Source of the DNA: SZUA-217 sp034658975
Lineage (GTDB): Bacteria; Actinomycetota; Acidimicrobiia; Spongiisociales; ZC4RG35
Direction of reading: 5' to 3'
Length of the DNA stretch: 27,680 bases
Assembly (NCBI GenBank): GCA_034658975.1
Contig: JAYEGJ010000115.1
Coordinates: 1 to 27,680, forward strand
Shown here: positions 1 to 7,801 of the stretch, one piece after another
How the letters are laid out: each line of letters opens with the position of its first letter
Numbering within the stretch: the first letter of the stretch is position 1
The notes under the pieces: model-generated
Told to the model about the DNA's origin: nothing
The model's database searches: none
Seen by the model: only the letters and a program-made list of their open reading frames with translations
Position numbers and translations under genes: made by a program

Positions 1-494
1 TCGATCATGCGGCCCAGAGAGCCGGCGGCCGCCGTGTTGACAACCGCCTTGGCTCCACTCGATCGGCTCAGCTCGAGGAAGGCCAGGGCCGTCATCGGGT
101 TCACCACCGACATGGCGCCGGCCTGCAACGAAACATCGTTGTTCAGAGGCAAAGCCAGCCTGTTGGGGACGACCACGTATTCGGCCCACGCCCCGCTGCT
201 TGCCCCGGCGATGAAGGCCACTCGTTTGTCTTTCAGATAGCGACCCATGGCCCCTGATCCGGCCGCTATCACGGTCCCCGAGCCCTCCAACCCCGTTCGA
301 GTCGGAGGTGGTGGCTTCGGCACGTAGTTTCCTTCGATGAAGGCAAGATCCGAAGGATTGATCGGGGACGCCGCCACCTCGATCAGAACCTCTCCGGGCC
401 CCGGGATCGGGGTGGGAACCTGATCGGTGCGCAAACCGGCGGCGCCGGCATATTCGTGAAGTACTACTGCCTTCATCGTGTCCGGGATACTCAT
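1..494 (-). CDS. Zinc-type alcohol dehydrogenase / quinone oxidoreductase (MDR), N-terminal part
   Basis: The reverse strand is open from an ATG at 494 to the left edge, giving about 164 residues with no stop, so the 3' end lies outside the window. An AGGAGAGG ribosome site sits just upstream of the ATG; a second in-frame ATG six codons later (MKAVVLHEY) is a possible alternative. The protein shows the GroES-like N-terminal fold of medium-chain dehydrogenase/reductases: a PGPGEVLIEVAASPINPSD stretch near residues 28-46, then a GLEGSGTV motif, and the start of the Rossmann part (NTAAAGSLGRM) at the edge. The Cys and His ligands of zinc-dependent alcohol dehydrogenases are not obvious in this part, which favours a zinc-free, NADPH-dependent quinone/enoyl reductase. 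The substrate cannot be told. Confidence 0.85.
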   Translation of the reverse strand, partial: MSIPDTMKAVVLHEYAGAAGLRTDQVPTPIPGPGEVLIEVAASPINPSDLAFIEGNYVPKPPPPTRTGLEGSGTVIAAGSGAMGRYLKDKRVAFIAGASSGAWAEYVVVPNRLALPLNNDVSLQAGAMSVVNPMTALAFLELSRSSGAKAVVNTAAAGSLGRMI

Positions 495-553
495 GTCCTC
501 TCCTGCAATACCTAGCACCAAGCGAAGGAAGCTAGCGGCAGCGGCGGCCGCGA

Positions 554-1228
554 TCAGCGAGCGACCAGATCGACAACCACCGCGTCGTGATCGGAGCCTT
601 CGATCGGGACGACCGATACTGCAACGGGATCGACACTCGAACCAAAGACATGATCGATACGGAGCATCCTCGGCCAACCCGGACGCCAGCCCCAGGTTCT
701 CTCGGGGCGAGAGTCCTGGGTCGAAGCAAACGCCGCCGGCAGATCGGTCAAGCGGGCAGCCAATTGCCTGTAAGCGGGCCAGCGTGGGCTCGCGTTGAGG
801 TCGCCGGCGACCACGAGCGGCCCGGAGGTCACCTCGTCGATCCAGCTCTGTATCGCCTCGAGCTGGTCGCTTCGACCCTGCACCGAACGCCACCAGGGAA
901 ACTCGATCGGATTGAGAAGATGAACACCCGCCAGACTCCACTCCCGACCGTCGACAACCAGACGAGCCCATGTGCCATATCGGAAAGGCATAGGAATGTC
1001 ACCGAAGCTCGCCTCCAGCCTCGTGGCAATACCTCTCCCCGCGAAGCCGTGGGCCGGATTGAGCCAATGGTTCGCAAACTTCTCCCTGAGCACGGCGGCG
1101 CAGGCGAACCCCAGCTCCTGGGTCACCACGACTTCGGGATCGAATCTCTGAAGGAGCTGTCGAAAGGCCCCTACGTCGGCACCCCCGTGAAGGAGGTTCA
1201 CAGTCATCAGTCGAAGCGGTTCGCCCAT
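554..1228 (-). CDS. Endonuclease/exonuclease/phosphatase family protein
   Basis: This 224-residue protein carries the catalytic signature of the EEP superfamily (DNase I, exonuclease III, inositol phosphatases). Visible residues are Asn11 in TVNLLHG, Glu38 in VTQE (metal), His103 in GVHLLNP, Asp143 and Asn145 in AGDLNAS, and Asp213-His214 in the terminal GSDHD. The full metal and general-base set is therefore present and an active metal-dependent phosphodiesterase or nuclease is expected; the substrate (DNA, lipid or inositol phosphate) is unknown. No signal peptide or membrane helix is seen, so it is probably cytoplasmic. The frame stays open upstream to 1354, but that would overlap the divergent DUF3039 gene and adds low-complexity Arg-rich residues, so I chose the ATG at 1228. 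No strong ribosome site is visible, and an ATG seven codons later is an alternative. Confidence 0.85.
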   Translation of the reverse strand: MGEPLRLMTVNLLHGGADVGAFRQLLQRFDPEVVVTQELGFACAAVLREKFANHWLNPAHGFAGRGIATRLEASFGDIPMPFRYGTWARLVVDGREWSLAGVHLLNPIEFPWWRSVQGRSDQLEAIQSWIDEVTSGPLVVAGDLNASPRWPAYRQLAARLTDLPAAFASTQDSRPERTWGWRPGWPRMLRIDHVFGSSVDPVAVSVVPIEGSDHDAVVVDLVAR

Positions 1229-1276
1229 CGGCGGGCACGGTACATCCACGCCTGTGTTCCGCTTACGATTGAGACG

Positions 1277-1522
1277 ATGACAGACCCGCGTTCGAGGACG
1301 CTGCCAGCACCGGAGACCAAGACGGGTAACGGTGACTCCGATTCCATGGCCCATATCGTCACCAAAGACCAGCAGATGCGTGGCTACGTCGAAGGGAAGC
1401 CGGTCAAGGCCCTGTGCGGGAAGGTGTGGGTGCCAACGCGTGACTACCAGGGATTGCCCGTTTGCCAGGCTTGCGTCGCCGAGAGGGACCGCAGGATCGC
1501 CGGCATGAAGCGAATGAACTGA
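1277..1522 (+). CDS. DUF3039 family small protein
   Basis: The product has 81 residues. Its core, MAHIVTKDQQM followed by GKPVKALCGKVWVPTRDYQG and PVCQAC, matches the actinobacterial DUF3039 family, whose members carry the same ALCGKVWVP and CxxC elements. Cys residues in ALCGK and PVCQAC suggest a small zinc-binding site, which is inference. The family function is not established. The open frame extends far upstream to 587, but that part is antisense to the EEP gene. The ATG at 1277 is a fair start, leaves 48 bp to the divergent gene at 1228, and gives the usual family size. The ribosome site is weak (GAGA). A GC-rich hairpin follows about 55 bp after the stop. Confidence 0.8.
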   Translation: MTDPRSRTLPAPETKTGNGDSDSMAHIVTKDQQMRGYVEGKPVKALCGKVWVPTRDYQGLPVCQACVAERDRRIAGMKRMN

Positions 1523-1576
1523 CCGCCACGTCTCAGTGACTCCGGAACGGCGCCGGAGGGGCTTGTGAACACGAGA

Positions 1577-1615
1577 CGATGACAGGGCCGAATCTAAGGC
1601 GCGGCCCTGTCATCG
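1577..1615. terminator. Strong perfect hairpin, probable terminator of the DUF3039 gene
   Basis: A 14-bp perfect inverted repeat (CGATGACAGGGCCG, with its complement at 1602-1615) encloses an 11-nt loop. It lies 54 bp downstream of the DUF3039 stop. No T-tract follows on either strand, so it is either a U-less actinobacterial terminator or an mRNA-stabilising structure. A weaker 6-bp hairpin (CTCCGG/CCGGAG, 1540-1558) precedes it. Confidence 0.55.
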
Positions 1616-1978
1616 ATTCTCGAAACGGTGGCTAGTTATGAACTTCGAGGCAAAACGAGAACCCCTGATGGGTCCCCGGCTTGTGCCCATCATTGCCAAC
1701 GCTCCCAGCGAGAGAGCCATACTCGTCGCGACCACGGTTGCTACAACTGCAAACCTTCTATCTCTTACCTCCTCACCCGATGGACGATCTGCCCACAGGG
1801 ACTCATTACCCAATACGCTCCAACGGCCGTTTCGGTTCACCGACGAGTCCCCAGCAGCCAAGCCCGCTCCCCAGCGGTGTGACGCCCGCCGACCACCGGG
1901 AACCTCCATCGCCACTCCACATTCCCTCCACATTCGCGCCCAACGATGAGAGCAGTCTCGAGAGAGGAAGTAAGAGAC
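1616..1978. other. Intergenic region upstream of the two-component operon
   Basis: About 360 bp with no convincing gene. Several overlapping open frames exist on both strands but none has family-like sequence with a usable start and ribosome site. The right part holds the phased CTCCA repeats (1904-1936) that probably regulate the operon. A perfect AGGAGGT on the minus strand near 1770 lacks any ATG, GTG or TTG at a workable distance in the open frame. Confidence 0.5.
1904..1936 (+). promoter_or_regulatory. Three 11-bp phased direct repeats, probable OmpR/PhoB-type regulator binding sites
   Basis: CTCCA begins at 1904, 1915 and 1926, a strict 11-bp period. The second and third units are nearly identical over all 11 bases (CTCCACATTCC and CTCCACATTCG), the first is CTCCATCGCCA. 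OmpR/PhoB-family regulators bind head-to-tail as dimers to direct repeats with about one helical turn spacing, and such a regulator is encoded two genes downstream. The array ends 42 bp before the start of the first gene, a position typical of autoregulation. Confidence 0.6.
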
Positions 1979-2350
1979 ATGCGCACGTTCGGAAGAATTC
2001 TCATCGTGGTTCTGCTGTTGGGAGCCATCGGGGGAATCGGATACGGAGTTTGGAACTCCGGCTACCAGCAAGGTCTGATGGAAACGGTCGAAACGACAGC
2101 TGATGTGGTCGTCACGGCCCCTTACTACCCCGGTTACTACGGGTTTGGAGTGTTCGGTCTGATGTTCAAGATCTTCTTCGCATTCATTCTGTTTGGGCTG
2201 TTGTTCAAGATCTTCTTCGGTCGCCGCTATTGGTGCCACCACACGGGCGAAGCACACGACCACTATCGATCGAGAATGGAGTCGCGGATGTCCAGATGGC
2301 ACGACGAGGCACACGGGCGCGAAGCAGGCGCCGAGCCCGACACCTCGTAG
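1979..2350 (+). CDS. Small membrane protein with His-rich cytoplasmic tail, operon partner of the two-component system
   Basis: The 123-residue product starts at an ATG eight bases after AGAGGAAG. It has a hydrophobic helix at about residues 6-24, a loop rich in Tyr (APYYPGYYGFG, 47-57), and a second very hydrophobic helix rich in Phe and Leu at about 58-80. A tail follows with Cys86, His87, His88, His93, His95, His108 and His112. With two helices both ends should be cytoplasmic, which fits GRR immediately after helix two. Small His-rich membrane proteins are known upstream of response regulators in actinobacteria and Chloroflexi, but I do not recognise a named family. The Cys/His cluster suggests metal binding and a sensory or accessory role for the kinase; both are inference. 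The response regulator starts 21 bp downstream. Confidence 0.75.
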   Translation: MRTFGRILIVVLLLGAIGGIGYGVWNSGYQQGLMETVETTADVVVTAPYYPGYYGFGVFGLMFKIFFAFILFGLLFKIFFGRRYWCHHTGEAHDHYRSRMESRMSRWHDEAHGREAGAEPDTS

Positions 2351-2371
2351 CAATTCGGGCAGAATCACCAG

Positions 2372-3049
2372 ATGACCAAGATCCTCGTCGTCGACGACGA
2401 GCTGAAAATCGCCCGCCTCGTCAAGGACTACCTGGTCGAGGCGGGCTTCGACGTGGTCACAGCGCGTGACGGCCACGGAGCGGTAGCCCTCGCACGGTCC
2501 GAGAAACCGGATCTGATCGTCCTCGACCTGGGTCTCCCCAACATGGACGGCCTGGACGTCACACGGACGATCCGATCGTTCTCGACAACACCAATCGTCA
2601 TGTTGACCGCGCGATCAGAGGAAACCGACCGGGTCATCGGCCTCGAGCTGGGTGCCGACGACTACATCGTCAAGCCGTTCAGCACACGAGAGCTGGTTGC
2701 CCGGATCAAGGCCGTACTGCGCCGAACCACCGGACAGGTCGCCTCCGAGATCATCCGGGTGAGGGACGTCGAAATCGACCTGGCCCAGCGCAAGGTGAAA
2801 CGAAACGGGGAGATGATCGACCTGACGACGTCCGAGTTCGACCTGCTGAACATCCTCACCTCACCCCCGGGACGCGTATTCACGCGAGCACAACTGCTCG
2901 ATTCGCTGCGAGGCGACAGCTTCGAGTCGTATGAACGGGCCATCGACTCGCACATCAAGAACCTGCGCAAGAAGCTCGAAACCGACCAATCCCCTCGTTA
3001 CATACAGACCGTGTACGGAGTCGGCTACAGATTCAACGATGAGACCTGA
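2372..3049 (+). CDS. OmpR/PhoB-family response regulator
   Basis: This is a 225-residue regulator of standard length. The receiver domain (about 3-115) has the acidic pair Asp8-Asp9, phospho-acceptor Asp52 in VLDLGLP, the switch Thr79 in MLTAR and Lys101 in VKPF. A winged-helix domain (about 128-222) follows, with SEFDLL, the recognition-helix region AIDSHIKNLRKKLE and the closing TVYGVGYRF hairpin. It should be phosphorylated by the kinase encoded immediately downstream, whose start overlaps its last 11 bases. The phased repeats at 1904-1936 are the obvious candidate target, implying autoregulation. All phosphotransfer residues are intact. Confidence 0.95.
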   Translation: MTKILVVDDELKIARLVKDYLVEAGFDVVTARDGHGAVALARSEKPDLIVLDLGLPNMDGLDVTRTIRSFSTTPIVMLTARSEETDRVIGLELGADDYIVKPFSTRELVARIKAVLRRTTGQVASEIIRVRDVEIDLAQRKVKRNGEMIDLTTSEFDLLNILTSPPGRVFTRAQLLDSLRGDSFESYERAIDSHIKNLRKKLETDQSPRYIQTVYGVGYRFNDET

Positions 3050-4049
3050 CCACCGCCATCACCGGAGTGCGCACAGACCGGATCATCGGCGACCCGGTAA
3101 CCGTATCGGCTCACGCGTCTTCGGCTTCCTCTTCTTCCTCCTCGTGGTGAGCGCCATCGTCGGTGGTCTGATTTCGTGGGCCACCACTTCGGGCCGTGGA
3201 TGGTTCCTCCTCATCGGCCTGGCCGTAGTCATCGGCATCGGAGTGATGATGATGCGCGCCTTCAGCCGGACCTGGGCCCCGGTGTCGGACCTGATCGATG
3301 CCACCACCCAACTCGGGGAAGGCGACAGCGAGGTCAGGATGCGCAGCCGTGGCGGAGGGCCCTGGGGCGCGGTGGCCTCGTCCTTCAACAGAATGGCCGA
3401 GCGCCTCGGGGACGAGGACGAGAGACGGCGACGCCTCCTGGCCGACCTCGGCCACGAAATGCGCACACCCCTAACCGTCATCCGCGGAGAGATCGAAGCC
3501 GTCATCGATGGCGTACACACCCCCGAAAGCCTCTCCAACGTGGTGGCGGAGGTCGAACTGATGGACCGTCTTCTCGAAGACCTGAGAACGCTGGCTCTGG
3601 CCGAGGCCGGAACCCTCGAATTGGTGATCGAGCCGACCGACCTCGGGGACCTCGTGGCAGATGTCGTGGCGTCCTACCGATCGGTCACCCAGGACCAGGA
3701 CGTCAGCGTCCGCCTCGATAACAATGCGACCAACTCCATCGAGGTTGACCCACACAGGATCCACCAGGTCGTCTCCAACCTCGTCAGCAATGCCCTTCGC
3801 GTCATGCCTGAAGGTGGCACCCTTGAGGTCACCGTGGACGATGAGTCCATCACCGTGGCCGATACCGGTCCGGGCATCCCCGAAGATCAGCTGACGGCGG
3901 TGTTCGATCGATTCGTCAAGGCCGCAGACTCAACCGGATCGGGCCTGGGCCTGAGCATTGCCCGTGATCTGGTAGAGGCTCACGGCGGAACCATCACAGT
4001 TCAGAACCGAGCCGAAGGTGGGGCGCTATTCACTGTTACCTTGGCCTGA
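3039..4049 (+). CDS. Membrane sensor histidine kinase, minimal extracellular loop
   Basis: The 336-residue kinase starts at the ATG at 3039, overlapping the regulator's end by 11 bp, so translation is probably coupled. An Arg/His-rich N-terminus precedes two membrane helices at about residues 27-48 and 55-73. They are separated by only a handful of residues (TTSGRG), so there is no periplasmic sensor domain. A HAMP linker (about 74-126), the HisKA dimerisation helix with His139 in GHEMRTPL, and the ATPase domain follow; the latter has Asn251 (N box), Asp275 in ADTGPGI and the GSGLGLS loop. Every catalytic element is present. Kinases with such short loops sense within the membrane or through a partner; the small membrane protein at the head of the operon is the natural candidate. 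The open frame extends upstream to 2931, but that part lies inside the regulator gene. Confidence 0.93.
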   Translation: MRPDHRHHRSAHRPDHRRPGNRIGSRVFGFLFFLLVVSAIVGGLISWATTSGRGWFLLIGLAVVIGIGVMMMRAFSRTWAPVSDLIDATTQLGEGDSEVRMRSRGGGPWGAVASSFNRMAERLGDEDERRRRLLADLGHEMRTPLTVIRGEIEAVIDGVHTPESLSNVVAEVELMDRLLEDLRTLALAEAGTLELVIEPTDLGDLVADVVASYRSVTQDQDVSVRLDNNATNSIEVDPHRIHQVVSNLVSNALRVMPEGGTLEVTVDDESITVADTGPGIPEDQLTAVFDRFVKAADSTGSGLGLSIARDLVEAHGGTITVQNRAEGGALFTVTLA

Positions 4050-4117
4050 GGAAGGGCTTCGCCGCGTCCTGACAGCCCACACGCCCTTCGACGGATAGAG
4101 TCCACGCGCCCGCGTCC

Positions 4118-4140
4118 GGGAATCTCTTCTAAAGAGTCCC
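4118..4140. promoter_or_regulatory. Inverted repeat upstream of the cyclase gene
   Basis: CTCTT and AAGAG flank a CTA centre, and the flanking GGGA and TCCC pair outside them with a two-base bulge. The element ends 35 bp before the cyclase start. It may be an operator, a leader hairpin, or the terminator of the kinase operon; no T-tract follows. The rest of 4050-4175 holds only a weak GAAGGGC/GCCCTTC pair with a 25-nt loop. Confidence 0.35.
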
Positions 4141-4175
4141 ATGAGATGACCCGAACAGCCCATGGGGAGAGATGA

Positions 4176-7100
4176 GTGGAGCACACGGTGAAATGCCCAA
4201 ACTGTGAACACGAGAATCCGGCCGATGCCAAGTTCTGCGCCCAATGCGGGAACAGCTTGAGCATCACTTGTCCGGTGTGCTCGACTCCAGCCGATCCGGG
4301 CGACAAGTTCTGCAGCAACTGCGGCGCCTCCCTGACGTCCGAAGAACAGCCGGACGACGGCTCGCGCGATGATCTGGCTCGTTATCTGCCCCAGGAACTC
4401 CTGGCCAAGATGAGTTCGGCGAGGGCGGGCAAGGCAATGCTCGGAGAACGGCGCACGGTCACCATGTTGTTCGCCGACATCACCGGCTCCACCGCGGCGG
4501 CCGAGCAACTCGATCCTGAAGATTGGGCCGAGATCATGAACGGGGCGTTCGAGCATCTCATCTCGCCGATCTACCGCTATGAAGGCACTCTCGCCCAGCT
4601 GCGGGGAGACGCCATCCTCGCCTTCTTTGGAGCTCCGATCGCACATGAAGACGACCCGATCCGCGCCCTCCGAGCCGGCGTGGAGATGGTGGCAGCCCTC
4701 GAGGGGTACAGCGGGCAGGTCAAAAAGCAGTGGGGCATGCCGGTCCAGGTTCGGGTCGGCATCAACACCGGTTTGGTCGTGGTCGGCGAGCTGGGCTCGG
4801 ACCTCCGTGTGGAGTACAGCGCCCTCGGCGACGCTATCAACGTCGCCGCCCGGATGGAGCAGACCGCCGAGCCAGGCACTGTGCGTGTAACCGAGGACAC
4901 CCTCTTTCTTGCCGGCGATGCCTTCGAGGTCGAAGGACTCGGACCGATCGAAGTCAAAGGTAAATCAGAGCCGGTCAATGCCTACCGGGTTCTCGACTAC
5001 GTCGGAGCGGAGAGGACGGTCGCCGTCCTTCCCCTGCTTGGACGCAAGACGGAGCTGGCAAACCTCGACGAGCTCCGGTCCCGTCTCACCGAGGGCTCAG
5101 GATGGATCGCCTCCATCATCGCCGAGGCCGGTGTTGGTAAGTCCCGGCTCATCGACGAGTTCCGGAAGAGGACCGGCGACGGACTGACCGTCGCCGAACA
5201 CTCTGAAGAGTCGGGTGACCTTGCCTGGTTGACAGGGTCAAGCCGCTCGTATGACTCGGGCAACCCGTTCTCCACCCTTCGCGACCTGCTCAGAGAGTGG
5301 TGGGACATCCAGCGCGACGATGACGGTTTCGACATTGTGGAGTCCTCGACGACCGCGGCCGGTCTCGACGATCCCGACATGCCGGCGTTCTTGGCTCACC
5401 TCGCAGAAGTCGCTCTGCCTCAGAAGGCACAGGAGTTCATCGATGCCCTCGAAACGCCGGCCCTGCACGCCCGATCGGGAGAAGCACTGTCGACCTACAT
5501 CGCAGCATTGGCGGCGATACGACCGACGATCATCGTTCTCGAAGACCTCCATTGGGCGGACGACCTCTCTCTCGCCCTGATCGAGAGCCTCATGGACCTG
5601 ACCGAGCGAAACGATCTTGGTCTGGTCCTGGCAATGCGCCCCTATCGCGACGAGCCGCCCTGGCGGATCCACGAGGTCGCCGAGCGAGATCATCACCACC
5701 GCTACCACAACTTGAACCTTGCTCCCCTCGCCCAGGACGAGAGCGATTCGCTGCTCGATTCGCTTCTCGACGACAAGACCTTGCCCGAGGCCGTCAAGAG
5801 AACGATTCTGGAGAGATCCGACGGCAACCCGCTCTTCATCGAGGAGATGGCGCGGTCCTTGGGAGAGATCGGGGTGGATGACCCCGAGGAGCTGGCGGTG
5901 CCCTCCAGCCTTGCGGGAATCCTCACCGCACGTCTCGATCGTCTCGAAGAAGAGTCGAGGTACGTCGTCCAGGTCGCGTCCGTTCTCGGATCCGAGTTCG
6001 ACCGCGAAACACTTTCGGTGCTCGTGGAGCACAGTGCGGTACAGATCCAGGTCACCGAACTGCTCCGCAAGGGGATCCTGATAGAAGTCGGGGAAAAGAG
6101 GGAAGCTCTGGCATTCCGGCACGCCCTGATCCAGGAGACCGCCTACGAGACGATCCTGCGCCGGACCCGGCGGGAGCTGCACCGACGGGTGGCCGACTAC
6201 CTGGTGGAGACGCGTCCGGAAGACGCTCCCGGAGTCGCCCGGCACATGGTCGAGGCGGGTGACCTCCAGGACGCCTTCCCTTATCTGGTCGAGGCCGGAC
6301 GTCGTGCCGCCCGTTCCATGGCGCTTGCCGACGCCATCCGGTTGGTCACCACCGCGGTCGACAACACTCCGGCCGACGCCGACCCCGAGCTAGTCGAGCA
6401 GGCCCACGAGACGCTGGGGGAGGCCTACGCCCTGGTGCCCAACCTGTCCCAGGCGGCCGGCGCCTACCAGCGCCTCTTCGAGTACGGAGAGCGAACTGAA
6501 CAACCCTCGATACGGGTGTCTGCCCTCAATCGGCTGGGCTATGCCACAGCCATGGTCGGAGGAGATCTGGCAGGGGCAAACAGCTATCTCCTGGACGCCA
6601 AGGCTCTGGCCGAAGAGACCGAAGACGAGATCGGACTGGCCGAATACCACATGAACGCCTGTCTCGTGGCCTCCCTGGCGGGTCAGGTCGGCGAGGCCGT
6701 GGCGCACGATGAGGCGACAGTCGAGCTGGGAAAAGCGGCAGGAATCAACTCGATATTCCTCTCCGGACTGGTGCGTCGGGCAACCAACTACGTCGCGATG
6801 GTCGACCTCGAAAAGGGCGTACCGGCCATGGAGGCCGCACTCGAGCAGACCCGCGAGTCCGACCAGGAGGAAGCCATTGCAATCGTGGAGGCCTTGGGGC
6901 TGGGCGTGGTTCGCTACATCCAGGGAGACGTGCGTGGGTCTCTGGATGTAGCCGACGGGGTCCAAAAGACACTCGAGCGCTACTCATCGTTCTACGTCGC
7001 GATCAACCAACGCAACATCGGGGCGCTGCTCTACGAGTTGAGCGACCTCGAGGGCGCCCTCGGGCGTTTCGTGGACACGGTTCGGCTCGGAACCCGCGCA

Positions 7101-7781
7101 GGCCAGCCGTTTGCGGCCGGAGCCGGAGCCTCCGGGATGGCCCTGGTCTACGCCACCGCGGGAATGGTCGATCAGGTCTCCGAGCAGCGGGCCGTGGCCG
7201 ACGCATCGACCCAGAATCCCTTGGGTGACTTCATGGGCAGCAACATCTGGGGCGATCTGGGGTTCGCCAACCTGATGCTCGACCGAGTCGAGGAGGCCGC
7301 CGCCGACTTCGCCAGGGGTCTCGAGGCCGCATCGATCCATCAGTACCTGGAGCGGCCGCGTCTTCTGGCGGGCCGTGCCCTCGCCCGGCTCGCAGCGGGA
7401 GACCGCGAGGGGGCCGAGGCCGATCTCGGCGAGGCGCAGGAGTTTGTCGAGGACCACTCCTACGTCGCCCCGCGGTCATTGTTGGGATACGTCGACGGGC
7501 TAATCAAGACCCACCGTCAGGATTTCGATGCCGCCACTGAGGCCCTCGAGTCCGCACAGCAGAAGGCCATGGACAGGGGGCAACGGCTCTTGACCGTCCA
7601 GATACGCCAGGCACGCGCCCAACTCGCACTGCTTGTCGGTGACGGCGACCAAGCCAGAGCACACTTGGAGGATGCCAGAGCCGTCGTCAATGCCATCGCC
7701 GAAGAGATCGCCGACGAACACCTCCGAGATGCCTTCAGCCGGAAATGGCTCGAAGCGGTCCCTCAGATCACCACCGAGTAG
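4176..7781 (+). CDS. Zinc-ribbon / class III nucleotide cyclase / STAND ATPase / TPR protein
   Basis: This is a 1201-residue multidomain signalling protein starting at GTG, five bases after GGGGAGA. Residues 8-50 hold two CxxC...CxxC zinc ribbons. A class III cyclase domain (about 90-275) has metal Asp101 in FADITGS and Asp145 in LRGDAIL, and transition-state Asn222 and Arg226 in INVAARME. The purine-specifying positions carry Gln141 and Ser215 rather than the Lys and Asp of canonical adenylyl cyclases; such departures are known in mycobacterial cyclases (for example Rv0386). A STAND-type ATPase follows, with Walker A AEAGVGKS (316-323) and Walker B IIVLEDLHWADD (about 452-463). The remainder, from about 640, is helical TPR-like. 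Expected role: cytoplasmic, ligand- and ATP-gated production of a cyclic nucleotide. It converges on a gene encoding a cyclic-nucleotide-binding protein 20 bp away. Confidence 0.92.
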   Translation: MEHTVKCPNCEHENPADAKFCAQCGNSLSITCPVCSTPADPGDKFCSNCGASLTSEEQPDDGSRDDLARYLPQELLAKMSSARAGKAMLGERRTVTMLFADITGSTAAAEQLDPEDWAEIMNGAFEHLISPIYRYEGTLAQLRGDAILAFFGAPIAHEDDPIRALRAGVEMVAALEGYSGQVKKQWGMPVQVRVGINTGLVVVGELGSDLRVEYSALGDAINVAARMEQTAEPGTVRVTEDTLFLAGDAFEVEGLGPIEVKGKSEPVNAYRVLDYVGAERTVAVLPLLGRKTELANLDELRSRLTEGSGWIASIIAEAGVGKSRLIDEFRKRTGDGLTVAEHSEESGDLAWLTGSSRSYDSGNPFSTLRDLLREWWDIQRDDDGFDIVESSTTAAGLDDPDMPAFLAHLAEVALPQKAQEFIDALETPALHARSGEALSTYIAALAAIRPTIIVLEDLHWADDLSLALIESLMDLTERNDLGLVLAMRPYRDEPPWRIHEVAERDHHHRYHNLNLAPLAQDESDSLLDSLLDDKTLPEAVKRTILERSDGNPLFIEEMARSLGEIGVDDPEELAVPSSLAGILTARLDRLEEESRYVVQVASVLGSEFDRETLSVLVEHSAVQIQVTELLRKGILIEVGEKREALAFRHALIQETAYETILRRTRRELHRRVADYLVETRPEDAPGVARHMVEAGDLQDAFPYLVEAGRRAARSMALADAIRLVTTAVDNTPADADPELVEQAHETLGEAYALVPNLSQAAGAYQRLFEYGERTEQPSIRVSALNRLGYATAMVGGDLAGANSYLLDAKALAEETEDEIGLAEYHMNACLVASLAGQVGEAVAHDEATVELGKAAGINSIFLSGLVRRATNYVAMVDLEKGVPAMEAALEQTRESDQEEAIAIVEALGLGVVRYIQGDVRGSLDVADGVQKTLERYSSFYVAINQRNIGALLYELSDLEGALGRFVDTVRLGTRAGQPFAAGAGASGMALVYATAGMVDQVSEQRAVADASTQNPLGDFMGSNIWGDLGFANLMLDRVEEAAADFARGLEAASIHQYLERPRLLAGRALARLAAGDREGAEADLGEAQEFVEDHSYVAPRSLLGYVDGLIKTHRQDFDAATEALESAQQKAMDRGQRLLTVQIRQARAQLALLVGDGDQARAHLEDARAVVNAIAEEIADEHLRDAFSRKWLEAVPQITTE

Positions 7782-7801
7782 GAGGCGATCACCTGGTGTC
7801 G

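Noticed and set aside
587..1276. Upstream extension of the DUF3039 frame
   Set aside because: It is antisense to the EEP gene, whose catalytic residues are all recognisable; family size also fits the short form.
1610..2476. Long minus-strand open frame with a hydrophobic C-terminal stretch and a perfect AGGAGGT near 1770
   Set aside because: Most of it is antisense to the membrane protein and regulator genes. No start codon lies at a workable distance from the AGGAGGT, and the hydrophobic end alone is not enough.
5238..6245. 335-residue minus-strand open frame
   Set aside because: Antisense shadow of the cyclase gene, no motif.
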